Below are positions 24,029 through 33,832 of a stretch of 64,000 nucleotides of DNA, piece after piece (positions within the stretch are counted from its first letter, which is position 1; each line of letters opens with the position of its first letter). Source of the DNA: Corella eumyota. Its lineage: Eukaryota > Chordata > Ascidiacea > Phlebobranchia > Corellidae. The DNA lies in the NCBI GenBank assembly GCA_963082875.1, contig OY720100.1:11432591-11496590 (forward strand), given 5' to 3'. Under the pieces are notes generated by a model that ran no database searches, was not told the DNA's origin, and saw only the letters and a list, made by a program, of their open reading frames with translations. The translations under genes were made by a program, and so were the position numbers.

Positions 24029-24427
24029 CTAGCGAGCTTTTCCAAGTACAAATTTGCACTGCGGACAGCTATGCGTAACCTCGTAGCTTTCATCCAGCAC
24101 AAGCGGAATCCAAAAGCAAAGGACCCCACCAATAAGACACAGAACGACCATTCTCCACCATGCCCGGGAAGTAAGATTCGAATCAGTGCAAGTTTCAATT
24201 CTGCTGCGACAATTCGGGCATCTAGTTAAAAATGGCTGCTTATTTATCAGTTGTGAGCCTACGACCAGATGTGTCGTTGTGTTTCGAACTACCACCACGT
24301 TTCTAATTGGTTGTTGTTGAGTGACAGAGGCATGTTGCATTTGATTTGAAGGTGGGCTTATAAATGTTTTCGGAATTTGAGGCCGGCCCGTATCTAATTG
24401 AGAATAGGGTGGTGGCTGATGAGACAT
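24029..24427 (-). CDS. LITAF-domain membrane protein, type B (intact copy 3)
   Basis: 132 residues, one exon. It begins MSHQPPPYSQ (PPxY), followed by a Gln/Pro-rich linker, a conserved VGSQLI segment and a LITAF domain: RCPNCRSRIET, hydrophobic insert (MVVLCLIGGVLCFWIPLV), SCPQCKFVLG. The VGSQLI and following region resembles the genes at 26847 and 28643, so type B belongs with the minus-strand branch of this cluster. It keeps the 8 bases missing from copies 1 and 2. The gene at 26847 supports this as the ancestral state. The sequence around the start codon is duplicated just upstream (a second gagacat near 24517). Confidence 0.87.
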   Translation of the reverse strand: MSHQPPPYSQLDTGRPQIPKTFISPPSNQMQHASVTQQQPIRNVVVVRNTTTHLVVGSQLINKQPFLTRCPNCRSRIETCTDSNLTSRAWWRMVVLCLIGGVLCFWIPLVLDESYEVTHSCPQCKFVLGKAR

Positions 24428-24600
24428 AATCGTTGTTGTTTCTTGAAAATTTAATTTTCAACGAACTAATTTTTTTACAATAATATTATGATTTGAATTT
24501 TTTCTAAAGATGAGACATGGTCATTGTTGTTTCTTAAAATCTTAATTTTCAATGAACTATTTTTTTTACAATAATATTATGATTTGAATTTCTCCTAAAG
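24410..24600. repeat. 100-bp tandem duplication over the type B start
   Basis: The stretch from the start codon through 'tttacaataatattatga' occurs twice here (about 24415-24510 and 24511-24600) but once in copies 1 and 2. It duplicates the start codon context and the proximal 5' leader of the intact type B gene. Confidence 0.75.
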
Positions 24601-24830
24601 TTAAACAACTTGTGTTCTTTTAAATAAGTCAAACAATGAACTTAACATGTGTTCTATATTTTTTTAATCTGTTAACTTAAAAAATCGGTTACTTTAACAA
24701 TGCAAACTTAAGACATATTCAACAAAAGCTGAGCGTCCTTTCTAACGTTTTATGACTGGCAACTTTTTAGTATGTAAATAAAGTTCGAGACTAGCTTGTT
24801 GGCCTAAACTGAAAAACCAGTCAACCAGTA

Positions 24831-25435
24831 AACTGGAACGTTAAGTGCACCCTAAACGATTTTTATTCGTGTTTGTAACAAAATCCACCGTAAAAGTTTT
24901 ACTTTAAAACACTACCACGGGCAACTAAAGTCTTATAAACACATTTACGTAACAGTTATGATACTTGTTTAACAAAAAATCACACTGACTATTCTTCTAA
25001 ATAACTGTACAGCGTGATGTATTTAACAATATAGAAATTTAAAAAAATCCATTTAAAGCAATTAGTTTTTTATAAATTTCAATTTATTTAAATCACAAAC
25101 ACCTTTGTTACTTTTAGATAATCAAGCTATGCTTACTTTATCAAAATTTTTAAAAAAGGACAAATAAAAACTTTTAAGTATGTTATATTAGTTTTTTTTT
25201 AATTTTACATGTAATAAATTTAATATATCTATCGTTAAAAACGTATAAAACGTATGCTATTTACTCGACTACTGTAAGCTATAAGCATTTAGACATTATT
25301 ATTTTTGCTAAAATATAGTATTACATAATATAGTAGGATACTAACCAAAAAATTAAAGAAAGGTGTAATGCTGGGCTCAAAAGGGCAAGTAGTGTGACAT
25401 TCGGTTAAGTGGGATTCGAATCAAAAACTACTGAT
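24831..25435. other. spacer, no gene seen
   Basis: AT-rich DNA beyond the tandem unit. No coding similarity recognised. Confidence 0.45.
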
Positions 25436-25645
25436 ATGACAAACATGAATTCTGGGCAGATTGTGGTCACCACGTAAAGCTGCTTTCGAAGCGGGACCCA
25501 AAAACAAATAAAATAAACGAGCGGGATCCAAAAACAAATAACACAACCGCAAATACGCAAGATTATAATTCTCCATCATGCAACATCTTTAAACTAAAAG
25601 TCAGTGTCGGTTGAAATGTATTTGCGACAATGTGAACTTGTTTAA
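25436..25645 (-). pseudogene. decayed LITAF-domain relic
   Basis: Read on the minus strand this follows the LITAF-domain DNA of the gene at 26847-27275 across about 200 bp. Matches include 'attctgggcag', 'gtcacc', 'agctgct', 'gcggga(t)cc aaaa' and 'gcaacatct'. It has many substitutions and a duplicated stretch of about 30 bp around 'gggatccaaaaacaaata'. No open frame remains. An older dead copy from the same expansion. Confidence 0.6.
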
Positions 25646-26846
25646 CCCGTTTCTTGCATAAGTAGGTGGCTAGTACATTTTTGCGTAGTTAATTTTTTAT
25701 TATAGTTTTTGTCATTTTTGATTCATTTATTCACACTTAAACACAAAACAAAATTTATTATCATTTATATGCTTGAACTACTTATTTGAAAAATTGGGAA
25801 TTAAATAAATAAACTTTTTAATAAGTTTGATAAGGTTTTGTTTTAATAAGGTTTTGTACAAATCAAATCAGATAAATTTTAGAAACGTGACTTCATTGAA
25901 GTCAAATGTAACGTGAACTGTTATTAATTACTTTTAATTTATCTCAGTCATACGTTAAAAAACTTAAAGGCTTAACTTCTTTATTACGTTATAAACTATT
26001 GCTCTTGCCTAATGCCCGTTTAAATATTCGATTTCAATCCAGTGGGCGTATAGAAAACGTGTTCGCACTACACGAAGTCTTCAGTTTGATCCACGTTGCT
26101 GTTTTGCCATATACCTTTCAATATGCTAGTAGCACTTACTCTCGCCAAGTCCTTAAAATTTGACAAAAATGTCATAAACGCTTTTAAATTAAGTCGAAAT
26201 TTAAACTAAGTTTAGGTGACAAATGTTGCCATAGGCCTATGTTTAGAGACTTAGAAATTACCTTATCCATGTAGGATAAAAGAAAATCGTTGTGTTTTGT
26301 ACTTTTTCAATGATTTTAAATTAACTATTATACTAATTTTAAAGGAATTTGATCACAAATTTAACATTAATGCAATAGGACATTTTACATGTTATAGTTG
26401 GAGTAGCTTAGCATGAGTAAAAACAACTGATTTGGGATTTAACAAGTTCAGTAATAACAAAAAACTATTATTAGCGTGATTTATTTAACAATACAAAAGC
26501 AATAGCATAAGATTATTATGCAGCAATAGTATTTGTTCAAGTTAACAGCCTTCAAAAATGAAACAATTTGTTAAAAATAATTTAATTTGCGCAGAATGTA
26601 AATTTGCAACAATATAGCTATTTGTTTTAAAATTGAACTTAAATAATAAACAAAGCAACGCAAAAAACTTGATGCTAAAACACAAGGTTTTAAAACTCCA
26701 TTGGCAGTTACGGTAATAAGCATTTAGGCTATTATATTTACAGTACGATGCAAGTGAACTTTGTGACGGTCTAATTTTTACAAAAACTTAAAAAGCTATA
26801 CAAATTGATGACACATGCTTTGCCATTTAAAAAGATACCTAAGAAT
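25646..26846. other. spacer, no gene seen
   Basis: AT-rich, low coding potential in all frames. Nothing recognised. Confidence 0.45.
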
Positions 26847-27275
26847 TTATAATGCCTTTCCCACGACGACATTGCATTCTGGGCAGTAGTGTGTCACCTC
26901 ATAGCTGCTGTCCATCACCAGCGGAATCCAAAAGCAAAGCAGGCCGCCAAGAAGACACAACACAGCTATTCTCATACAAGCAACATCTGTTAGCTTTGAA
27001 TCGGTGTAAGTAACAATATCTCTGCGGCAGTTTGGACATCTTGTTGCAAAGGGTTCCTTGCTTATCAGCTGTGAGCCTATAACGATGTGTGTGTTACCTA
27101 AAACCGTCACTGGTGGTTGCTGGTAAATCACCTGCGGCCCAGGCTGATTTGGTAAAGGCTGGGGTATTTCATTTTGTGGTGGGGTCATAAATGTGTCAGG
27201 AATCGGCGGTGGAGTTGTTGCAGTTTTTCCACCTTGATCTTCCTTGGCGTACGGAGGCGGAGCTTGTTGCGACAT
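26847..27275 (-). CDS. LITAF-domain membrane protein
   Basis: 142 residues, one exon. It begins MSQQAPPPYAKED (PPxY), then a Pro-rich linker with IPDTFMTPP (compare IPKTFISPP in type B) and VIGSQLISKEPF. A complete LITAF domain follows: RCPNCRRDIVT, hydrophobic insert (MRIAVLCLLGGLLCFWIPLV), YCPECNVVVG. It is probably the closest single-copy relative of type B and shows that the type B reading frame without deletion is ancestral. Expected location: cytosolic face of late endosomes/lysosomes. Confidence 0.88.
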   Translation of the reverse strand: MSQQAPPPYAKEDQGGKTATTPPPIPDTFMTPPQNEIPQPLPNQPGPQVIYQQPPVTVLGNTHIVIGSQLISKEPFATRCPNCRRDIVTYTDSKLTDVACMRIAVLCLLGGLLCFWIPLVMDSSYEVTHYCPECNVVVGKAL

Positions 27276-28642
27276 TTTTTCTTATCTTATTTTTTTAACT
27301 TTTTTAGGTTTATTAATTATTCTCGATTCTATCAATACAAAAATTTAATTTATTTTGCACATTTTAGTAATCAACATATTTTAACATAGTCTAAACGCAG
27401 AAATATGTAGCCTTTTTTTAATTTTTTTTTAATTTACCTCTTTAATAATAAGAAATTGCTAACAATTTTTAATGTTCGTGCTCGGCTATTTTATTTAAAG
27501 CTATGTTAAAAAACCGGAAACAATTAATTTAAACTTCAATTTTGACAAATCAAACAAAGGGAAATTCCAAGCACGACTGGCTACATCATGTGACGACATT
27601 TAAACTCGTGCTGTTACTTTATAATGATAAATTTATGACGTCAAACGATCTTGTGATAATAAAATTAACTACACTTAAGTATACATCATACATATTAAAG
27701 CGAAACCTTTTCCTTTTATTGTTTACTGAAGTAACGAATTAACAATCATTTTTTTATAACCTTATGCATTTAATTAAAATAATCTAAATTTTCTTGTTTC
27801 GTTAACTGAAATTTTTCACAGATTTAGATTTTCTTGTTAAACATTCTTCCTTTTTTGCACAAAAACATTTTAAAATATAGCTTACGGCGTGATAAAACCA
27901 ACAACACAAAAATGTAGATTTAAATGGCTTACGGCAAACAACAATGAGCAGATATGCGCTTTGGTAAATTTGGTATATTACCACACATTTCATTTTTTGT
28001 CTGTTTTTCAAGTAAAACGATAGAAATAATTTTAGTATTTGGATTTTATATGTGACTTTTTAATAACTAGGATCATTTATAGTATACGGTCCTACAGAAA
28101 ATTTTTTACTTTTATACGGTTTTCGACAAACCTTTTTATTTTTTTACAGCTCGTGGAGATGCTCTAACCCTATTTTATAGTTACCCCAACCCTCACTCTA
28201 TAATTACTAAATAAAAACATACTATTGATTATCATCTTAATAATATATATTTTTTTGGTTACTTTTACGGTTCCAAATTTTAAGGATTAAAAAACTACAA
28301 GTAATTTAATAGCCGTTAATTTGCTTTAAAAAATATTTTGCAAATTATGACCATATTATTAGCACGGCAAACATAAGCACAACAAGGCTGCTGAGGTATT
28401 TTAGCAAGTCGGCCATCTAGTGTTTGTTATATACCGTTATGTAAAGCAGTTTATTAAATAAACTTTAATTTATTGTCGTTTGCACCTTAGGTTTTTAAGC
28501 AATTTTTACATCTAAATCATTATTTTTGTAACCGAAAAAAACAAGGAATAAAGATTAATATATAAAAGACACTAGAAAAATAAGCTGTTAATATGTATAT
28601 TAGAAATATTTTTAAATACTGGTTGATACAAAAAAAGTTTAT
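27276..28642. other. 1.4-kb spacer, no gene seen
   Basis: AT-rich. Around 28079-28200 there is a stretch with wording like the terminal-repeat elements at 45578 and 48075 (acggttttcgacaaacc, ctaaccctatttt), but too eroded to bound. Confidence 0.4.
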
Positions 28643-29095
28643 TTAAGTTGATTTCCCAATTTGGCAATGACAATTAGAACACAAGTGAATAACTTCGTAA
28701 CTGCTATCCATAACTAGAGGAATCCACACGCAGAGTAGCCCGCCCAAGCAGCATAAAATACACATCAACCACTTCGCATCATCCTTTAATATTTTGTCGG
28801 TAAAAGTAACTACGGTTTGGTAGCAATTTGGACAACGTGTATTAAAGGGTATTCTGCCACACAACTGACTATCTGCAACAAGACGCAGTCGGTTTTGTCG
28901 TGTGACGTCACGATTGGTCTGCATACCAATGTTGACATTCTGCTGGGCTGTATTTTTGATAAAAGTCTTCGGAATTTCGGGTTTTGGAACCACAGGCCCA
29001 TAAGGGATAGGGTGGAATGCTGATTCATCTATAACTTCTGTTGTATAACTACTGGGCTGTACATCTTCTGTCGGAGATATTGTGCCATCAGCCAT
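28643..29095 (-). CDS. LITAF-domain membrane protein
   Basis: 150 residues, one exon. N-terminal half: MADGTISPTEDVQPSSYTTE, YGPVVPKPEIPKTF and an Asn/Gln-rich segment. There is no canonical PPxY (PSSY instead). The LITAF domain is TRCPNCYQTVVT, insert MCILCCLGGLLCVWIPLV and LCSNCHCQIG, so the second zinc half reads CxxC with Ser-Asn instead of Pro. Closest paralogue is 30320-30856. The coding strand contains the palindrome TGACGTCA. Confidence 0.87.
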   Translation of the reverse strand: MADGTISPTEDVQPSSYTTEVIDESAFHPIPYGPVVPKPEIPKTFIKNTAQQNVNIGMQTNRDVTRQNRLRLVADSQLCGRIPFNTRCPNCYQTVVTFTDKILKDDAKWLMCILCCLGGLLCVWIPLVMDSSYEVIHLCSNCHCQIGKST

Positions 29096-29819
29096 ATTCT
29101 TAAAGTGTACAAATCAATATAAATCTATTAAACCTAAACGTACCTTTAAAGTATTACATTTATTACAAAAAAACTTTAAAATAACTACTAAAGTTTATCT
29201 TTTAACAAAAGGTAGCTTATTCATGATCCCACGCTGTAAATAATCAACTTTCTTTATAAAATACATGCTTGTGTATGAGCGACCACTGCTTAACTGTACC
29301 TAATATTCATGGATAAACAAGACAGCCAAATATATTTAACCCACTCATGCTTAATCCATGATATATAATAACACTAATAATTATAAAGTGTATGTCTAAT
29401 GAATCCTATGTCTCCTATAAACAGCTAATACAAATAACTTATGTATTTAAATATGGTAATAGTATTGATTGGGAAACCTTCTTTAATAAGCTCTATTATT
29501 TTTCTTAAACGTTTTAGTTAGTTAAGTCATTCCGAAACAGTGACCAACAGAATTGGAAACTCATCTTTTTTATGATACAACTACCTTTATTTTCGGTTAA
29601 TGGCATGAAAAAATAAATTACGTTTCTGGTTGAGCTATTTTCGTTACACCATACACAGCTTGTATGTAAATTTTGTTGGGTTCCATCACGGTTAAGTTTT
29701 AGTTTTAAACGCGTATTAAAATGTACACGTGACTATAGTTTTGGGATATATAGTAGACATATTGTTGCTGAACAGACTTATTTTTTTTGCGATAAAATAT
29801 TACTGTGAGAAATTAAGTT
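29096..29819. other. spacer with duplicated upstream block
   Basis: 29220-29600 resembles the upstream flanks at 30960-31280 and 32430-32880 (for example 'tgtatgagcga' against 'gtataagcgag', then 'gacagccaaatat'), so it is a promoter-side block copied with the gene. No coding signal. Confidence 0.5.
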
Positions 29820-29958
29820 CTAGTTACCGCACAACTGACTACCCACGATAAAACGCAGTGGGTTCTGTGAGGTGACGTCACGAGTATTTAGCATACTAAA
29901 CTTACCATCCTGATGACTTGTATCGTTAGTAAAAGTTTTAGGAATTTGCACATTTTAC
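29820..29958 (-). pseudogene. LITAF-gene linker relic
   Basis: About 135 bp closely match the linker-coding part of 28643-29095 (codes like CGQLS... 'aactgact', 'gtgacgtcac', 'aaaagttttaggaattt') but no LITAF domain or N-terminus flanks it. A truncated dead copy lying between two live paralogues. Confidence 0.7.
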
Positions 29959-30319
29959 AGTTCTTACTTTATTTAGTTAATTTAACAACCTTAAAATAAA
30001 TTTTCAAATTATAACGTCTGATTGTGTATCACTTTTATTAAAGACATTTCATATATTCGAAAACAAAATTATGGTTTATTTACACATGCAACGTTATATT
30101 TGGTAAATTTTCTACAAGATTTTGACATGTAATTAAATAATCTTATACATGTCTTTGTTAAGCATAAAATTCATAAAATGGACACGGTGGTTGAATTATA
30201 AAATATAAAAAAGCAATAGATTACATGTTTATAGCGTTAGGCATGTAATATAGTACAACAGTTGAATACATTTTAAAAGCATTTTAAGAACTAATTGATA
30301 AAATGTCAAAATAATTTGT
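29959..30319. other. spacer, no gene seen
   Basis: AT-rich 3' flank of the next LITAF-like gene. Nothing recognised. Confidence 0.45.
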
Positions 30320-30856
30320 TTAAGTTGATTCTCCAACTCGGCAATGACAATTAGAACACAAGTGAATAACTTTGTAACTGCTATCCATAACTAGAGGAAT
30401 CCACACGCAAAGTAGCCCGCCCAAGCAGCACAAAATACACATCAACCACTTTGCATCATCTTTTAAAACTCTGTCTGTATAAGTAACTCCGTTTTGGTAG
30501 CAATTAGGACAGCTTGTATTGAAAGGAACTCGGCGACACAACTGACCACGTACAACAACAAAACGACGTGGGTTTTGTATCGTGGCGTCACGGTTGATTA
30601 GCAAACCGACATTCTGTTGGTTGGTTTTGTATTGTGACGTCACTATTACACGGCGTGGGTTTTGTATCGTGACGTCATGGTTGTTTAACAAACTAACATT
30701 CTGTTGGTTCGTATTCGTAGTCGAAGTGCACGGAACTTTAGATTTACCTACCACAGGGCCATAAGGTATAGGGTAAAAAGCTGATTCATCTACGCTATTT
30801 GCTGTATAAGGAGGAGGCTGTGTATCTAGTTTTGAAGGTTTAGGGTAATCGGCCAT
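30320..30856 (-). CDS. LITAF-domain membrane protein with internal linker duplication
   Basis: 178 residues, one exon. It starts MADYPKPSKLDTQPPPYTA (PPxY), then YGPVVGKSKVP. The linker contains a 29-residue segment twice in tandem (NQQNVSLLNNHDVTIQNPRR, then NQQNVGLLINRDATIQNPRR), which explains its extra length over the 150-residue paralogue at 28643. The LITAF domain is TSCPNCYQNGVT, insert MCILCCLGGLLCVWIPLV and LCSNCHCRVG. The domain is nearly identical to that of 28643, while linkers and flanks have diverged. Confidence 0.87.
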   Translation of the reverse strand: MADYPKPSKLDTQPPPYTANSVDESAFYPIPYGPVVGKSKVPCTSTTNTNQQNVSLLNNHDVTIQNPRRVIVTSQYKTNQQNVGLLINRDATIQNPRRFVVVRGQLCRRVPFNTSCPNCYQNGVTYTDRVLKDDAKWLMCILCCLGGLLCVWIPLVMDSSYKVIHLCSNCHCRVGEST

Positions 30857-33430
30857 ATTTTTTTACGTGAACAAATCAATAAAAAACTATAAAACCTATT
30901 TCTTTTCGTGATAATTTTTTTATAACATCGATATAAATAACTACAGAATTTAAAATTATAAAAAAGTTTCCCTTTGAAACGCAAGCTTGGGTATAAGCGA
31001 GCAATACTGATTTGTTGAGACAGACAAATATCTTTAACCAACACTTGACCTATATCAAAGAATTCTAACTATTTGCAAAAAACTTTTATAATGTAAGAGG
31101 CGTACAACTACTTTTGTTAATCTGATTCTTTATACAAAACACTGTGATATTGTTTTCCCAAATTAACATTTTTTCATTTTTTGCGTTTCTCTATAGCCTA
31201 TAGTTAATTATTATCTATTTACATTATAGTCGTATAAATTTACAGAAAATCATAAAAAAAATCCGTCTTAAGGGGTAATAAAATTTGTTTTATTCCTACT
31301 AAATTGTAACACACTTTTTCCTAAATGTATCCAAATATATATTACGCCTAATTTTAAATGATTAAAATTGATTTTTGATTTTTTTTAACAAACAAGCTTT
31401 AAAATACAAAAAAAAAAAAATTAATTTTTAATTTTTTTTAATTTGCAAGGAAATTCGATTTAAACTCATGTATGGATAAAAGCAACCGCAGCTAACTAAG
31501 CAACAAGAAAATAACTTATTTGATTAAGTTATGTGACGTCATATATGGCTTAAAATTATTTTTTACACTAAAATTAAATTGTTCATTGACAAAAGCACAA
31601 AACTAATTGTTTTTCTTGTAAATTATTTAATGTCAGCGCCATTTAACGTTTCCGCATATTATCGAATGGTTATGATCTTCAGTTATTGCATATTTGCTAA
31701 TTTTATTATAAAATATAACGAGGAAAATGAATAAAAACATAATTTTGAGTTCTATATTTATAAAATAAACATGCAAATATGTAGAAATTCAATATTATGT
31801 TGCTTTAATAACCTAAAAGTCATTTAAAGTTTTAGCTCCGTCTTGAAATCGCATTAGGTAGGGCTTCAGAAAGATTAGGCTAGAAAATCAGACTCAGAGT
31901 TTCCAATTATTTTATATAGAGCATACAGAAATCAGAAAGATTAAATATAAAAATTAATAAAAACGCTTTGTAAGGAGTTTAAAATTTAGATAAATGATTG
32001 CTTATGCATTTGTTTTAATTTACTACGCTACGTGAATGTATACGATAGAAAAAATTATTAATAACTGCTTACATTATTATTAAGGATAAGCCGGTATGTT
32101 TATAGGTAACTTCAATAAGTAGCTTAAACAAGTGAATACGTGAATAAAATGTTAATAAACTTTTGGGAAAAACTTTTAATCCAACTTAGTCTCCCGTTGA
32201 CTAATGCAGTCTAAAATAAAAAATAAAATAAATGGAAAACAATCTGATGATAAACATAAGTTATTTTAAACCAAGCGTTAGGGGTAAAGACACTGGAACT
32301 TATTTATAATAATAATAAAAATAACATTAATAACGATGAGGATATGTTTCGAAATTAAATATTTTACACCATAATAAATATAATGACAATAAAAATGTTA
32401 TAACTATAAAAATTTATTTTTTAAATAAATTATTTTTCTCGTGTCTATGATCTCACGCTATGCAGTTAACTTTACTAAGAAATTAAAAGCTTGTGCATAG
32501 ACGAACAATACTTATTTGTGTATAATAATCGTGAATCAGGACATACAAATATATTTACCCTACACTCAACCTATGATAAATAATGATAAGAATGATTTAA
32601 ATGCTATTGATCATAATTACTTTTTATGGAGTACTTGCACATTAATTGGTTACAAATCACCTTTATTTTGCTAACGACGCTTTAACACTTTTGTTGGTCT
32701 GATTAGAATATAACACTGTGACATTGTTCTTAGAATAAAACGCTGTGATATTGTTTGCCCAAATTAACATTTTTTCAATTTTTTGCCTTCCTCTATATAG
32801 TTTTATCATTTTGTTACATAGTTTGACTTACCTTATAATCGTATAAATTTATACAATATCATAAAAAAATCTTCTTAAGGTTTGTCAAAAAAAAATCAGA
32901 CAAATTTTTGTTTATTGATAAAATGTTTTTTTTTTGTGATTTTTGATAGTTCTTTAAAAATTAAAAAAAAAAGTGTAGCCAATTAATTGACATGATTTTA
33001 ACGTAGGCTGTATGCAAAACAAAATTAATACCTGAACAAGTAATTCATTATATCACAACAGTATGTAGCCGTCACGTGCCTTCCGACCGACCATACCAAC
33101 TTATGATTCAATTATAATGATTCGTTTGTTTTTAATTTCTTACATTTTAAATGCTATATAACTGTTGTGATAATCTAAATCAATGTAACTTGAAAGTATA
33201 GGGTCCACAGTTCTTCAAAACTGGAGAATAAGTTAAATAGTATAATAAGAAATACTTTAAAATTAAAATAATTTGGTTTAAAAAAATTTAAAACATTTAT
33301 AAAAATGGTTTTAATGTTTAATTAACTTCAAGCAATATAAAACTTTTATTATATTTAGATAAGTACGAAAAATCACATTTTACATTTAAATAAAGCAAAG
33401 TTTAAATCAAACGCAAAGTAAGAGCTAAAA
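30857..33430. other. 2.6-kb spacer with an orphan copy of a promoter-side block
   Basis: 30960-31280 lies upstream of the gene ending at 30856. A similar block recurs at 32490-32885 in the same order ('ctgtgatattgttt', 'cccaaattaacattttttca', 'ctctata', 'ataatcgtataaattta', 'atcataaaaaaat'). No LITAF coding sequence follows the second block. The rest is AT-rich without a gene. Confidence 0.6.
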
Positions 33431-33832
33431 ATGTCAACAGTGCAAATCCAACAACAACCCGCTATAATGCAAGGAGGAGAGCAACAACCAATGCCACCTC
33501 CACTACCAGGGGCACAGTTCCAACAACAGCCATACGCTGCACAACAACAATACATGCAAGGTCCGCCAGGCCAAGGAGTTTTTGCTCCAGTTAAAATTGA
33601 CCCAAAGCTCTTAACAAACAAGCCGGTTCAGTTAATTTGCCCGGTTTGTTTTCAAGATGTTGTGACAAAAACCAGCAGAAGCCTTAATGGGTCGGGCTGG
33701 ACTACAATAGCAATAATCTCAACGGTATGTATAGCTTTGGCGTGGCTTCCGCTAGTCATTCCTTCGTCTTACAAAACCAAGCATGTCTGTCCTAACTGCA
33801 AGAGCAAGCTGGGCAAATTTAATAATTTTTAA
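33431..33832 (+). CDS. LITAF-domain membrane protein, diverged plus-strand member
   Basis: 133 residues, one exon. The N-terminus is Gln/Pro-rich (IQQQPAIMQGGEQQPMPPP) without PPxY. The LITAF domain has ICPVCFQDVVT, a shorter hydrophobic insert (TIAIISTVCIALAWLPLVI) with few Cys, and VCPNCKSKLGKF, the most canonical second half in the cluster. It is not closely related to types A or B and may represent the founding gene of the locus. An AATAAA follows at about 33847. Confidence 0.88.
   Translation: MSTVQIQQQPAIMQGGEQQPMPPPLPGAQFQQQPYAAQQQYMQGPPGQGVFAPVKIDPKLLTNKPVQLICPVCFQDVVTKTSRSLNGSGWTTIAIISTVCIALAWLPLVIPSSYKTKHVCPNCKSKLGKFNNF

Larger units (their letters stand above)
22491..24830. repeat. 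2.24-kb tandem unit, copy 3 (with extra 100-bp duplication)
   Basis: Third direct repeat, ending near 24830 where similarity to the unit ends stops. It is about 100 bp longer than copy 2 because the segment over the start of the type B gene is duplicated (24410-24600). Confidence 0.9.

Noticed and set aside
19525-24229. Three repeated 71-codon plus-strand frames (19525, 21770, 24014)
   Set aside because: They are the antisense of the type B LITAF-like coding DNA and are repeated only because the unit is repeated.
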